Below are positions 53,320 to 63,224 of a stretch of DNA of 64,000 nt, piece after piece (the first letter of the stretch is position 1; every line of letters begins with the position of its first letter). Origin of the DNA: Sphingobacterium pedocola (lineage in GTDB: Bacteria > Bacteroidota > Bacteroidia > Sphingobacteriales > Sphingobacteriaceae). The position numbers were made by a program, and so were the translations under genes. A model generated the notes under the pieces. The model was not told the origin of the DNA and did not search any database. It was given only the letters and a program-made list of their open reading frames with translations. The stretch covers positions 965,629 to 1,029,628 of the forward strand of contig NZ_MU158689.1 of NCBI RefSeq assembly GCF_015209965.1. Reading direction: 5' to 3'.

Positions 53320-55002
53320 ATGGCAGACAATGTTTATGATGCAATAGTAATTGGATCAGGTATCAGTGGAGGATGGGCTGCGAAAGAGCTTACGGAGAAA
53401 GGATTAAAAACCATTATGTTGGAACGTGGTCGGAATGTTGAACATGTTAAGGACTACCATGCGAATAAAGATACATGGGAATATCCACATCGCGGCGGTC
53501 GTACAAAACAGATGGAAGCAGATTATCCCGTTTTGAAACGCGATTACCCATTGAATGAGAAAAATTTAGATTTTTGGGTCAACGAAAAAGAAAGCCCTTA
53601 TACTGAAACCAAACGTTTTGATTGGTATAGAGGATACCACGTAGGAGGAAGGTCTTTAATGTGGGGGCGTCAAAGTTATCGCTTTTCAGACCTGGATTTT
53701 GAAGCTAATTTAAAAGACGGACATGGCACAGATTGGCCTATTCGATATGCCGATATCGCTCCTTGGTACAGTTACGCTGAAAAATGGGCTGGAATCTCGG
53801 GTAATCGCGATGGCTTAGCAGTATTGCCAGACGGCGATTTTATGCCCCCGATGGATATGAATATTGTGGAGAAAGATCTTGCTTCACGATTAAAGAAAGA
53901 ATACGGAGGCCAGCGTCATTTTATTATGGGGCGGACTGCGAATATCACCAAACCACATACAGGGCGCATCAATTGTCAATATCAAAACCAGTGTTGGCTA
54001 GGTTGTAATTTCGGTGCATACTTTAGTACGCAGTCGTCGACATTACCGCCGGCTGTAGCGACAGGAAATCTTACCTTAAGACCATTTTCTATTGTTACCG
54101 AAATCATTTACGATAAGGATACACAGAAAGCAAAGGGCGTAAGAATCATCGATGCAGAGACCAATCAAACTTATGAGTTTTTTGCTAAAGTGATATTCGT
54201 TTGTGCTTCCGCATTTAATTCAACTTGGGTGTTGATGAATTCTGCAACGGATGTATGGGAAAATGGATTGGGTAGTAGTAGTGGAGAGCTTGGACACAAC
54301 GCGATGGATCATCATTTTCGGGTTGGTGCAGGTGGGCGAGTAGAGGGGTACGAGGACAAATATATTTTTGGCCGTAGGCCGACCGGATTATATGTTCCTC
54401 GGTTTGTCAATGTAGATGGAGATAATAAACAGCGTGACTATGTACGTGGGTTTGGATACCAGGGAGCGGCTAGCCGCGGACGTTGGTCTGGTGAGGTAGC
54501 TGAGATGAGCGTGGGTGGAGACTGGAAAGATGCGATGCTCGAACCAGGGGATTGGTCTGTCGGTTTCACTGCCTTCGGAGAAATTCTGCCTTATCACGAA
54601 AATCGCATTTACTTGGACAAAAAGACCAAAGACAAGTGGGGGTTACCTGTATTGGCGATGGATATGGAGATAAAAGACAATGAGAAGAAGATGCGTAAGG
54701 ATATGTCCGAAGAGATGAAAGATATGTTAGATAAGGTGGGCGTGAAAGACGTCTACACCTATGATAATGAATATCATTTCGGTATGGGTATACATGAAAT
54801 GGGCACGGCACGTATGGGTACAGATGCTAAGAATTCCGTGCTTAATAAGCATAATCAAGTATGGGATGCGAAAAATGTATTCGTTACAGACGGTGCGAGT
54901 ATGACATCCGGAGCTTGTGTGAACCCATCTTTGACCTATATGGCTTTGACAGCTAGGGCTGTAGACTTCGCTGTTGCTGAATTAAAAAAGGGAAATTTAT
55001 AA
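53320..55002 (+). CDS. GMC family FAD-dependent oxidoreductase
   Basis: The 560-residue flavoprotein has FAD-binding DAIVIGSGISGGWAAKEL, the conserved DWYRGYHVGGRSLMWGRQ, and the C-terminal MGIHEMGTARMG with the active-site His, then VTDGASMTSGACVNPSLTYMA. There is no signal peptide; the partner subunit with a Tat signal two genes on is likely to carry it out as a hitchhiker, as known for FAD gluconate and glucose dehydrogenases. Glucoside 3-dehydrogenases have this subunit pair. It probably oxidises a sugar or glycoside in the periplasm. Confidence 0.93.
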   Translation: MADNVYDAIVIGSGISGGWAAKELTEKGLKTIMLERGRNVEHVKDYHANKDTWEYPHRGGRTKQMEADYPVLKRDYPLNEKNLDFWVNEKESPYTETKRFDWYRGYHVGGRSLMWGRQSYRFSDLDFEANLKDGHGTDWPIRYADIAPWYSYAEKWAGISGNRDGLAVLPDGDFMPPMDMNIVEKDLASRLKKEYGGQRHFIMGRTANITKPHTGRINCQYQNQCWLGCNFGAYFSTQSSTLPPAVATGNLTLRPFSIVTEIIYDKDTQKAKGVRIIDAETNQTYEFFAKVIFVCASAFNSTWVLMNSATDVWENGLGSSSGELGHNAMDHHFRVGAGGRVEGYEDKYIFGRRPTGLYVPRFVNVDGDNKQRDYVRGFGYQGAASRGRWSGEVAEMSVGGDWKDAMLEPGDWSVGFTAFGEILPYHENRIYLDKKTKDKWGLPVLAMDMEIKDNEKKMRKDMSEEMKDMLDKVGVKDVYTYDNEYHFGMGIHEMGTARMGTDAKNSVLNKHNQVWDAKNVFVTDGASMTSGACVNPSLTYMALTARAVDFAVAELKKGNL

Positions 55003-55026
55003 CTTAAGCGAGTAAACCTATAAAAC

Positions 55027-56457
55027 ATGGATATAACAAACAAAAGTAGAAGAGATTTTATAAAAACAGCAGCTATAGCGGCAGCTGGTATTACAATAGT
55101 ACCGAGGCACGTGCTAGGAGGTACTGGCTATAGAGCACCTAGTGACATGCTGCAGATTGCATCAATCGGTGTTGGCGGAATGGGACAATCCGACGTAAAT
55201 AATTTTTTTAAGAGCGGAAAAGCAAACATCGCGTATTTATGTGATGTAGATACCGCAAGAGCAAAGAATTCGGTAGAGAAGTTTCCTAAAGCAAAGTTTT
55301 ATACCGACTTCAGGGAAATGTTAGATAAGGAACACGCACATATTGACGCAGTATCGATTTCGACACCGGATCATAACCATGCTATACAAACGCTAGCTGC
55401 CATGCAGCTAAACAAACATGTGTACGTACAAAAGCCGATGGCACATGATGTATGGGAAGCAAGAGCGTTGACAGATGCTGCCAAGAAATATAAAGTAGTA
55501 ACACAAATGGGGAATCAAGGGGCCTCAGGAGACGGTGTCCGCCAGATGCGCGAATGGATTGATGCTGGTCTTATTGGAGACCTGGAAGAAATCTATTGCT
55601 GGACAGATAGACCTGTTTGGCCGCAAGGTATATCTTGGCCTGCGCAAAAGGCCAAAGTTCCAAGTTCATTGGATTGGGACAAATGGCTAGGAACAGCTCC
55701 ACAGACTGATTATTTTGATAAACTGGTTCCTTTCAACTGGCGAGGTTGGTGGCCTTATGGTACAGGAGCGCTAGGTGATATGGGTTGTCATAATATGGAA
55801 GCTCCATTCAGTATTTATGGATTGCAATATGTTAAAGATGTACAAGCGAGTGTAGGATCTGTATACGTCGATGAGTTTAAACGCGGATATTTTCCAGAGT
55901 CGTGCCCGCCATCTAGTTATGCGACATTAACTTTCCCTAAAACAGCGAAAACTAAAGGTGATGTGAAAGTGCATTGGATGGATGGAGGTATTCAACCACC
56001 GAGACCAGAGGAACTAGGACCAAACGAAATGTTCGGCGATGGCGGAAATGGTATTTTATTTATTGGCAAGAAGGGTAAAATTTTAGCGGATACGTACGCT
56101 GCGAATCCGCGATTGTTGCCAACGGATAAAAAACATAAAGAAGTAAAACAAAAATACGCTCGCGTAGAAGGAGGTGCTTCAGGGCATTGGGCGCAGTGGG
56201 TAGAAGGTTGTCTTGCCGGCTACGGCAATATGGAGATGTCTTCGCCTTTCGAAATTGCCGGACCTTTGACCGAAGCATTGTTAATGGCTAACTTAGCTAT
56301 TAGAGGATCCGATTTGAGGGTTGATAACAAATATCCAGGACGTGGATTGAAATTATTGTGGGACAATGATAATATGCGCGTTACTAATTTTGACGATGTA
56401 AATCAATTCGTCAAAAGAACGTATCGTCCGGGATGGGAGGTTAATTATACTTTTTAA
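55027..56457 (+). CDS. Tat-exported Gfo/Idh/MocA oxidoreductase (2)
   Basis: The 476-residue protein has a Tat signal (SRRDFIKTAAIAAAGITIV), a Rossmann start IASIGVGGMGQSDVNNF, the DHNH region of this branch (STPDHNHAIQTLAAM), VQKPMAHDVWEAR in place of EKP, and a large C-terminal beta domain (FNWRGWWPYGTGALGDMGCHNM). It belongs to the longer, NAD-bound periplasmic branch and is not a close copy of the oxidoreductase at 48568. It sits between the GMC gene and its small subunit. Confidence 0.93.
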   Translation: MDITNKSRRDFIKTAAIAAAGITIVPRHVLGGTGYRAPSDMLQIASIGVGGMGQSDVNNFFKSGKANIAYLCDVDTARAKNSVEKFPKAKFYTDFREMLDKEHAHIDAVSISTPDHNHAIQTLAAMQLNKHVYVQKPMAHDVWEARALTDAAKKYKVVTQMGNQGASGDGVRQMREWIDAGLIGDLEEIYCWTDRPVWPQGISWPAQKAKVPSSLDWDKWLGTAPQTDYFDKLVPFNWRGWWPYGTGALGDMGCHNMEAPFSIYGLQYVKDVQASVGSVYVDEFKRGYFPESCPPSSYATLTFPKTAKTKGDVKVHWMDGGIQPPRPEELGPNEMFGDGGNGILFIGKKGKILADTYAANPRLLPTDKKHKEVKQKYARVEGGASGHWAQWVEGCLAGYGNMEMSSPFEIAGPLTEALLMANLAIRGSDLRVDNKYPGRGLKLLWDNDNMRVTNFDDVNQFVKRTYRPGWEVNYTF

Positions 56458-56468
56458 TAATTAAAGAG

Positions 56469-57128
56469 ATGAATAGAAGACAAGCAATACAACGCGTTGC
56501 GATGATCATAGGTGGATCTGTAATCGGCGCAAATCTATTTTTAGAAGGCTGTACCAGATCTGCTTCCAAAGATGTAGAGACGTTATTCGAACAATCCAAT
56601 GTAGATTTATTAAATGAGTTGGCAGATGCTATTTTACCGCGTACGTCGACTCCGGGAGCGAAAGATGCAAATGTAGGCGCGTTCATTCCTGTAATGATAA
56701 GAGACTGTTATACATCAGTTGATCAGAAAGCTTTTGTGGAAGGATTATCTACCGTAGATGAAGTCGCACAAAAAGAATTTAATAAAAAATTCGCTGAGTT
56801 GACGCCGGAGGAACGCTTACAGTTTGTAAATAGATTAGATAAACAAGCAAAGGACTTCCAAAAAGAGAAGAAAGAGAAAGAAAAGGCAAGGGAGCAAGAC
56901 AGGGCCAATCAAAATGAGAGTTCCACAAATAGGCAAAATCAAAATGCTAATAAAGTTAATGATTTAGACGAATTCCCTAATCACTTCTTTACTATGCTGA
57001 AGCAACTAACGCTTACAGGTTTTTTTACTTCTGAAGTTGGAATGACCCAAGCATTACGATATGTAAAGATTCCCGGCAAATTTGATGGTGCTTACCCCTA
57101 TAAAAAAGGCGATAGAGCATTTGCATAA
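56469..57128 (+). CDS. Gluconate 2-dehydrogenase subunit 3-like protein
   Basis: The 219-residue protein has a Tat-lipoprotein signal (MNRRQAIQRVAMIIGG, lipobox FLEGC) and the subunit 3 helical domain (LADAILPRTSTPGAKDANVG, MIRDCYTSVDQKAFVEGL, GFFTSEVGMTQALRYV). This subunit supports GMC-type dehydrogenases and exports the large subunit. Residues about 135-178 form a Lys/Glu- then Asn/Gln-rich insertion (EKKEKEKAREQDRANQNE) of low complexity, not seen in well-studied members. It closes the oxidation cluster. Confidence 0.93.
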   Translation: MNRRQAIQRVAMIIGGSVIGANLFLEGCTRSASKDVETLFEQSNVDLLNELADAILPRTSTPGAKDANVGAFIPVMIRDCYTSVDQKAFVEGLSTVDEVAQKEFNKKFAELTPEERLQFVNRLDKQAKDFQKEKKEKEKAREQDRANQNESSTNRQNQNANKVNDLDEFPNHFFTMLKQLTLTGFFTSEVGMTQALRYVKIPGKFDGAYPYKKGDRAFA

Positions 57129-57270
57129 TAACATCTTCATGATTAGTGGTAACACCAACATTCATGAAGATTCTTGATGACCATTGAAAGCGATCCCGCT
57201 GAGGCGAGACAGCTCTTTGATTCCCTTGGAAAATGAATGATCATCAATAAACAAACTTTCAAAGAAAGTG

Positions 57271-57299
57271 ACCAGCATCTCGATGTCGGAGATGCTGGT
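57271..57299 (-). terminator. Hairpin at the end of the LacI-type regulator gene
   Basis: A perfect 11-base-pair stem (ACCAGCATCTC/GAGATGCTGGT, 7-base loop) begins at the stop codon of the leftward regulator gene. The following T content is weak. The rest of the 170-base gap to the oxidation cluster has a second inverted repeat (ATCTTCATGA/TCATGAAGAT, 57132-57170). Confidence 0.65.
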
Positions 57300-58309
57300 T
57301 ATCTTGTAGAATCTCTCGCAATTAAGATAGGGTCTAAAATTATTTTTTCCGGACTATTAACACTTGTTTTTTTGCTGATTAATCTTAAAAATAAAGAAGC
57401 GCATTCCTGACCCATTTTTACCGCTTGTTGATCAATGGTAGAAAGACTAGGTGTTATATACTCCGAAAAAGTTTGATTAGCAAACCCAATTACACCTATT
57501 TTTGGAGGAACAATTCCTTTTATTGATAGACCTTTTATAATACCTAGGGCGGTAAAATCATCACCACCAATAATGGCATCTGGTTTTTCCTTTAATTTGA
57601 GTAGCTTTTCGGTTGCTTTAATTCCGCCTTGGATGGAGAGTTCGTCTAAAATAACGAAGTTTTCATTTATTGGCATATTTGCTTCCTGTAATGCGTTAAT
57701 ATAGCCTTTAAATCGATCATCAAAAATTTTAATTTTATGTCGAGTAGATACATAAGCTATCTTTTTATACCCTGAATCAATGAGGTGCTTGGTGGCAATG
57801 TATCCAGCCTGTATATCATTAATAGCGACCGAGGGGACGTTGAGTTCACTGTGTACACGGTCAAATATGATCAAAGGCTTTCCTTCTGATTCTACCTTCC
57901 GTATATGATCAATATTATCTGTCTCTAAAGACAGAGAGATAATTATACCGTCCACTTGTGCCTCCAATAAGGTCTGAATTCCATTTTTTTCCGATTCAAT
58001 AGATTCATTCGTTTGATATAACAGAATACTGTAACCGGCTTTTTTTAGCGCCTGTTCTAAGCTGTGTATCACAGAAGAAAAGAATTGAATTTTTGCACTG
58101 GGAATAATTATACCTATAATATTAGTTTTTCCTGAACTTAATGAGGTGGCAATTTTGTTGGGGCGATAGTTTAGTTTTTTTGCCATTTCCCAAACAGCAT
58201 TTCTAGTTTCTTCACTTATGGATGATATATTATTTAATGCTCTTGAAACGGTAGAAACCGTAATATTGAGCGCTTTAGCTATATCGTAGATGGTGGTTCT
58301 CTTTTCCAA
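57299..58309 (-). CDS. LacI family transcriptional regulator, probable xylose repressor
   Basis: The 336-residue protein has the LacI helix-turn-helix (TTIYDIAKALNITVSTVSRAL) with hinge helix NKIATSLSSGKTN and a periplasmic-binding-like sugar domain (IIGIIIPSAKIQFFSSVIHSL, DAIIGGDDFTALGIIK). No ATG fits; the frame starts at TTG 58309. It is divergent from xylB, and a TGCAA-N4-TTGCA palindrome overlaps the xylB start site, so repression of the xylose genes relieved by sugar is the likely role. The gene pair is typical, but the inducer is inferred. Confidence 0.93.
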   Translation of the reverse strand: MEKRTTIYDIAKALNITVSTVSRALNNISSISEETRNAVWEMAKKLNYRPNKIATSLSSGKTNIIGIIIPSAKIQFFSSVIHSLEQALKKAGYSILLYQTNESIESEKNGIQTLLEAQVDGIIISLSLETDNIDHIRKVESEGKPLIIFDRVHSELNVPSVAINDIQAGYIATKHLIDSGYKKIAYVSTRHKIKIFDDRFKGYINALQEANMPINENFVILDELSIQGGIKATEKLLKLKEKPDAIIGGDDFTALGIIKGLSIKGIVPPKIGVIGFANQTFSEYITPSLSTIDQQAVKMGQECASLFLRLISKKTSVNSPEKIILDPILIARDSTR

Positions 58310-58331
58310 AGATTTTATATTTAAAATTTAG

Positions 58332-58362
58332 TTGTAAATATAAATAAAAATAAATACTTTTA
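58332..58362 (+). promoter_or_regulatory. Promoter of the xylB-xylA operon
   Basis: TTG at 58332-58334, a 20-base spacer and TACTTTTA at 58355-58362 match the Bacteroidota consensus in all but one -7 base. Transcription would begin near 58368, inside the operator. Confidence 0.75.
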
Positions 58363-58377
58363 TGCAATCGGTTGCAT
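58362..58377. promoter_or_regulatory. LacI-type operator of the xylose operon
   Basis: ATGCAATCGGTTGCAT is an inverted repeat with the CG centre and TGCAA/TTGCA arms of LacI-family operators. It overlaps the end of the -7 box and the expected transcription start, so binding would block initiation. It lies between the divergent regulator and xylB genes. Confidence 0.8.
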
Positions 58378-58393
58378 TGTTATATTGTTTGTC

Positions 58394-59872
58394 ATGTTAT
58401 TATTAGGTATAGATTTAGGAACGTCGTCCATAAAAGTATCAGTTATCGATGCTTATCGACAAAAATTAATAGTTTCGGTTAATTATCCAGAAACAGAAAC
58501 GGAAATAATAGCTCCAGAAGTGGGCTGGGCAGAGCAGAATCCCAATTTATGGTGGGAGCATACCGTGCGTTGCATCCAAAAAGCACATGCTTCTAACCTA
58601 TATAATCCCAAAGAGATTAAGGCAATTGGTATAGCTTACCAAATGCATGGCCTCGTACTCGTAGATAAATTGCAACAGGTATTGCGTAATGCAATCATTT
58701 GGTGCGATAGCCGAGCGGTTGCTATTGGAGACGAAGCGTTTAACGACTTGGGACATGAAGAGTGTTTGACGACTTTGTTAAATTCCCCTGGAAACTTTAC
58801 GGCTTCCAAGTTGGCTTGGGTGAAAGCAAATGAGCCTGATATTTATGAAAATATTGATAAGATCTTGTTGCCGGGTGATTTTCTTACCATGAAGTTAACC
58901 GGAGAAGTCAATACAACTAGCAGCGCACTTTCAGAAGGTGTTTTTTGGGATTTTTCGACAAATACACTCTCTAGCAAGCTCATGTCTTATTTTAATTTTT
59001 CTGATTCGTTCATTCCCTCGATTAATCCCGTATTCAGTAACCATGGTAGATTACATGTTAGCGTGGCAGCCCAGTTGGGATTGGCTACAGATGTTACAGT
59101 TACTTACAAAGCAGGAGATCAGCCAAATAATGCGCTATCACTCAATGTTTTGAAGCCTGGCGAGGTGGCTGCAACAGCTGGTACGTCAGGAGTCATCTAT
59201 GGGGTAAGTAATCAACTTGTATATGATAAGGAGTCGCGTATTAACACGTTTGCTCACGTCAATCACGATAAGGAGCGTATCAGTACAGGGGTATTACTTT
59301 GTATCAATGGAACCGGAATACAAAACAGCTGGATGAAAAAAATGGTGGGTGAAAATTTAACGTATAATGATCTTAACAGCATAGCAGCTGGTGCGTCTGT
59401 TGGAAGTAACGGACTTCGGATGCTTCCCTTTGGGAATGGAGCCGAGCGTATGCTGAACAATAAACTGATCAACGCACATATGCATCAAATCGATTTCAAT
59501 CGTCATGGTAGAGCGGAGGTGCTCCGTGCTACACAGGAGGGAATTGCATTTTCATTCCGTTACGGGTTAGATATCATGCGTGAGAATGGATTGAACCCCT
59601 CGATCATAAGAGCTGGTAACGCCAATTTGTTTTTGAGTCCAATATTTACGTCGTCCTTCGTTGGAGTGACAAATACGCCTGTAGAACTGTACAACAACGA
59701 TGGCAGTGTTGGTGCAGCGTTAGGGGCCGGCATCGGTGCTGATATCTATCATACAGCAGGAGAAGCATTTTCTGAAATGCAGATGATTCGTGAAATAGAA
59801 CCCCAACAAGTAGATGTCTACGAGGAACTATATCAAGACTGGAAAACATTGTTAATTAAACAACTTAACTAA
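58394..59872 (+). CDS. xylB: Xylulokinase
   Basis: From ATG 58394 this is 492 residues; a TTG at 58385 is not needed. The FGGY-type sugar kinase has LLGIDLGTSSIKVSVID (phosphate 1), AYQMHGLVLVD, IIWCDSRAV and a C-terminal ATP-binding region with AGNANLFLSPIFTSSFVGVT and VGAALGAGIGA. It phosphorylates D-xylulose with ATP. It is first of xylB-xylA-symporter and is regulated by the LacI-type site just upstream. Confidence 0.96.
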   Translation: MLLLGIDLGTSSIKVSVIDAYRQKLIVSVNYPETETEIIAPEVGWAEQNPNLWWEHTVRCIQKAHASNLYNPKEIKAIGIAYQMHGLVLVDKLQQVLRNAIIWCDSRAVAIGDEAFNDLGHEECLTTLLNSPGNFTASKLAWVKANEPDIYENIDKILLPGDFLTMKLTGEVNTTSSALSEGVFWDFSTNTLSSKLMSYFNFSDSFIPSINPVFSNHGRLHVSVAAQLGLATDVTVTYKAGDQPNNALSLNVLKPGEVAATAGTSGVIYGVSNQLVYDKESRINTFAHVNHDKERISTGVLLCINGTGIQNSWMKKMVGENLTYNDLNSIAAGASVGSNGLRMLPFGNGAERMLNNKLINAHMHQIDFNRHGRAEVLRATQEGIAFSFRYGLDIMRENGLNPSIIRAGNANLFLSPIFTSSFVGVTNTPVELYNNDGSVGAALGAGIGADIYHTAGEAFSEMQMIREIEPQQVDVYEELYQDWKTLLIKQLN

Positions 59873-59895
59873 ATAATAATTTATAAACAACGAAT

Positions 59896-61224
59896 ATGAA
59901 CATTTTAAAAACAGAAAAAGAGTATTTCGAAGGTATTGGTCAAATCCAATTTGAAGGAAATGGGAGTGATAATCCATTAGCGTTTCGTTGGTATAATCCG
60001 AGTCAGGTAGTCCGGGGGAAAACCATGGCAGATCATTTTAAATTTGCATGTGCCTATTGGCATTCTTTCAACGCCAATGGCAGTGATCCTTTTGGCGGCC
60101 CGACCCACGTTTTCTCTTGGGACAAGAAAACAGATGCTGTAGAAAGAGCAAAGGACAAAATGGATGCAGCATTTGAATTTATCACGAAGCTACAGATTCC
60201 TTATTACTGTTTTCACGATGTGGATTTAGTAGACTATACAAATGACATCGTAGAAAATGAAAGACGATTAGAAGCAATTACGGAATATGCGAAGGTTAAA
60301 CAAGCAGAAAGTGGCGTTAAATTACTCTGGGGAACCGCAAATTTGTTTAGTCACAGCAGATATATGAATGGAGCTTCTACAAATCCCGATTTTCACGTCG
60401 TAGCACATGGTGCTGCACAGGTAAAAGCTGCATTGGACGCGACAATCGCGTTAGGTGGCGAAAACTATGTGTTCTGGGGCGGACGTGAGGGATACATGTC
60501 ATTGCTAAATACGAATATGAAACGTGAGCAAGAACACCTAGCGAAATTCTTGCATTTATCTAAAGATTATGCACGTAAAAATGGTTTCAAGGGAACATTC
60601 TTTATTGAACCTAAGCCATGTGAACCGTCTAAGCATCAATACGATTATGACGCTGCGACCGTGATTGGTTTTTTACGTCAATATGATCTTTTAGGCGATT
60701 TTAAATTGAATTTAGAGGTAAATCATGCGACATTAGCGGGCCATACGTTTCAACATGAATTGCAAGTGGCTGCCGATGCGGGATTATTAGGCTCTATTGA
60801 TGCTAATCGAGGAGACTACCAAAATGGGTGGGATACGGATCAGTTTCCTAATGATATAAATGAATTGACAGAAAGTTTGTTGATTATTTTGGAGTCCGGT
60901 GGTCTTCAGGGGGGAGGTGTAAATTTTGATGCTAAAATACGACGAAATTCTACCGATCCAAAAGACTTATTCTATGCACACGTAGGAGGGATGGATATTT
61001 TCGCAAGAGCATTGTTAACTGCAGATCGTATCTTAGAAAAATCCGAATATTTAAAAGTTCGTGAGGAAAGATACGCTTCATTTGATAGTGGTCAAGGTTT
61101 GGATTTTGAGAACGGTTTATTGTCTTTGGAAGACTTGCGCAACTATGCAGCCGCTAATGGCGAGCCTAAATCGATTAGTGGTCGTCAAGAATATTTAGAA
61201 AATTTGATTAATAGGTTTATATAA
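59896..61224 (+). CDS. xylA: Xylose isomerase
   Basis: The 442-residue enzyme is of class II length and has YCFHDVDL with the catalytic His, [16 protein letters not shown], the metal ligands in [33 protein letters not shown], and [20 protein letters not shown]. It converts D-xylose to D-xylulose with Mg or Mn. It lies 23 bases after xylB on the same strand. Confidence 0.98.
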   Translation: MNILKTEKEYFEGIGQIQFEGNGSDNPLAFRWYNPSQVVRGKTMADHFKFACAYWHSFNANGSDPFGGPTHVFSWDKKTDAVERAKDKMDAAFEFITKLQIPYYCFHDVDLVDYTNDIVENERRLEAITEYAKVKQAESGVKLLWGTANLFSHSRYMNGASTNPDFHVVAHGAAQVKAALDATIALGGENYVFWGGREGYMSLLNTNMKREQEHLAKFLHLSKDYARKNGFKGTFFIEPKPCEPSKHQYDYDAATVIGFLRQYDLLGDFKLNLEVNHATLAGHTFQHELQVAADAGLLGSIDANRGDYQNGWDTDQFPNDINELTESLLIILESGGLQGGGVNFDAKIRRNSTDPKDLFYAHVGGMDIFARALLTADRILEKSEYLKVREERYASFDSGQGLDFENGLLSLEDLRNYAAANGEPKSISGRQEYLENLINRFI

Positions 61225-61274
61225 GTCCGAACATTTTCTTACATTTAGGCCCTAAACTAATATCGAATAAACCG

Positions 61275-62960
61275 ATGAATAATTATTTAAGTACGCAAGA
61301 TTACATTGTGTTCCTGATTTATTTCGTGATCGTTGCTTCCTATGGGATTTGGGTTTACTATAAGAAAAACGTAAAGACGGAAGGATCGGAATCAAAAGAT
61401 TACTTCTTAGCCGAGGGCTCATTAACGTGGTGGGCAATTGGAGCCTCTTTAATCGCTTCCAATATTTCTGCCGAACAATTTATTGGCATGAGCGGTTCTG
61501 GATTCAAGATGGGGCTGGCCATTGCCACGTATGAATGGATGGCTGCAATTACACTAATTGTAGTTGCTATTTTCTTTATTCCAGTATACCTGAAGAATAA
61601 GATTTTTACGATGCCGCAGTTCCTTAATCAGCGTTATAATGGTACTGTTGCCATGATTATGGCTGTGTTTTGGTTGATGTTATATGTCGTGGTGAATTTG
61701 ACATCCATTCTGTATTTGGGCGCTCTGGCGGTAAGCAGTATTTCAGGGATTAGCCTTACATTCTGTATGTATGCTATTGCCATTTTTGCCATCATTATTA
61801 CTTTGGGTGGCATGAAGGTAATTGGTTACACCGATGTCATTCAAGTTTTCTTTCTAATTTTAGGAGGCTTGGCTACGACTTACATAGCATTAAATTTGGT
61901 CTCTGACCATTTTGGAGGTGGGGGCGGAATTCTTCAGGGATATCAGATCATGACAGAGAAAGCATCGGAACATTTTCATATGATACTAGAACCTGATAAT
62001 GAAAATTATCTCGATTTACCAGGTCTAACTGTATTAGTCGGTGGTATGTGGATTGTAAATCTTAATTATTGGGGATGTAATCAGTATATCACGCAAAGAG
62101 CATTGGGAGCCGACCTTAAAACGGCTCGTAATGGAATTCTATTCGCTGCGTTTTTAAAGCTACTCATGCCTGTTATTGTTGTGCTCCCTGGTATTGCTGC
62201 ATATGTGTTGTGGAAAGATGGCTTATTTCAACAAGAAATGCTTCAAGCAGGAGAAACTAATCCAGATCGCGCTTATCCTGTTTTATTAAATCTATTGCCT
62301 ACAGGTCTGAAAGGACTTTCTTTTGCGGCTCTTACCGCAGCGGTCGTAGCATCACTAGCTGGTAAAGCAAACAGTATAGCGACAATATTTTCTTTGGACG
62401 TCTATAAAAAGGTGTTCAATAGAGATGCATCGGAGAGACAGCTGGTGAACGTAGGTAAAATCACCATTATCGTGTCCATGATTTTAGCTGTAATTATTGC
62501 ACCACACTTGGGAATCGATAAAAAAGGTGGATTTCAATATATTCAAGAATATACAGGATTTGTTTCTCCCGGTATTTTCGCCATGTTTATTTTAGGATTC
62601 TTCTGGAAGAAAACTACATCCAATGCGGCGTTGTTTGCTACTATTGGAGGATTCTTGTTTTCGATCTTCTTCAAGTTCCTGCCGGGGTATGTCGATCTTT
62701 CTTTTTTAAGCCCGATGAATTTTGCGGTTCTTAGTCCAGCCAGCGGTCTTTACGAAATCCCATTCTTAGATCGTATGGGCTTTGTATTTGTCATCTGTAT
62801 TGTTGGAATGATCATAATTAGTAAAATCGAAAATGCAAGAGGAGTAGTTCCTAAAGGACTTGAGATTGATGTCAAAATGTTTAGAATGCATCCCGGTTTT
62901 ATCGCTGGAGCACTGATCGTAACTTTTATTACGATCGCATTGTATACTATTTACTGGTAG
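61275..62960 (+). CDS. Sodium/sugar symporter (SSS family), probable xylose uptake
   Basis: The 561-residue membrane protein has about 14 helices and the SGLT pattern: TWWAIGASLIASNISAEQFIG (Na2-site region), FWLMLYVVVNLTSILYLGAL, ALGADLKTARNGILFAAFLK and LSFAALTAAVVASLAGKANS. It imports a monosaccharide with Na+. Its place 50 bases behind xylA argues for D-xylose as substrate. The operon then ends at a terminator. Confidence 0.94.
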   Translation: MNNYLSTQDYIVFLIYFVIVASYGIWVYYKKNVKTEGSESKDYFLAEGSLTWWAIGASLIASNISAEQFIGMSGSGFKMGLAIATYEWMAAITLIVVAIFFIPVYLKNKIFTMPQFLNQRYNGTVAMIMAVFWLMLYVVVNLTSILYLGALAVSSISGISLTFCMYAIAIFAIIITLGGMKVIGYTDVIQVFFLILGGLATTYIALNLVSDHFGGGGGILQGYQIMTEKASEHFHMILEPDNENYLDLPGLTVLVGGMWIVNLNYWGCNQYITQRALGADLKTARNGILFAAFLKLLMPVIVVLPGIAAYVLWKDGLFQQEMLQAGETNPDRAYPVLLNLLPTGLKGLSFAALTAAVVASLAGKANSIATIFSLDVYKKVFNRDASERQLVNVGKITIIVSMILAVIIAPHLGIDKKGGFQYIQEYTGFVSPGIFAMFILGFFWKKTTSNAALFATIGGFLFSIFFKFLPGYVDLSFLSPMNFAVLSPASGLYEIPFLDRMGFVFVICIVGMIIISKIENARGVVPKGLEIDVKMFRMHPGFIAGALIVTFITIALYTIYW

Positions 62961-63033
62961 CGTATCACTATAGAAAATATTTATGTATTTCCTATGAAGT
63001 TCTCATAGACGGAGGAGAGGCCGTTAAAAGTTT

Positions 63034-63066
63034 AATCCCAAATGTTAAGGCATTTGGGATTTTTTA
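63034..63066 (+). terminator. Terminator of the xylose operon
   Basis: AATCCCAAATG pairs perfectly with CATTTGGGATT, loop TTAAGG, with a T tract after it. Confidence 0.92.
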
Positions 63067-63224
63067 TTCGTTCATTATCGCCATTTATTCATCATCCTCT
63101 TTTTATGATATATGCTTACCTCTATTATATTATATAGGTACTGCTGAAGGATCCGTATGATTGATTGGAACAAAGGTCGGTAGCCACAATTTTCTGGGAA
63201 TGCTATTAGTTGGTCTATATATAT

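Noticed and set aside
57129-57298. Possible small RNA in the gap with two inverted repeats
   Set aside because: The hairpins are explained as ends of the two converging units; no promoter-like element faces them.
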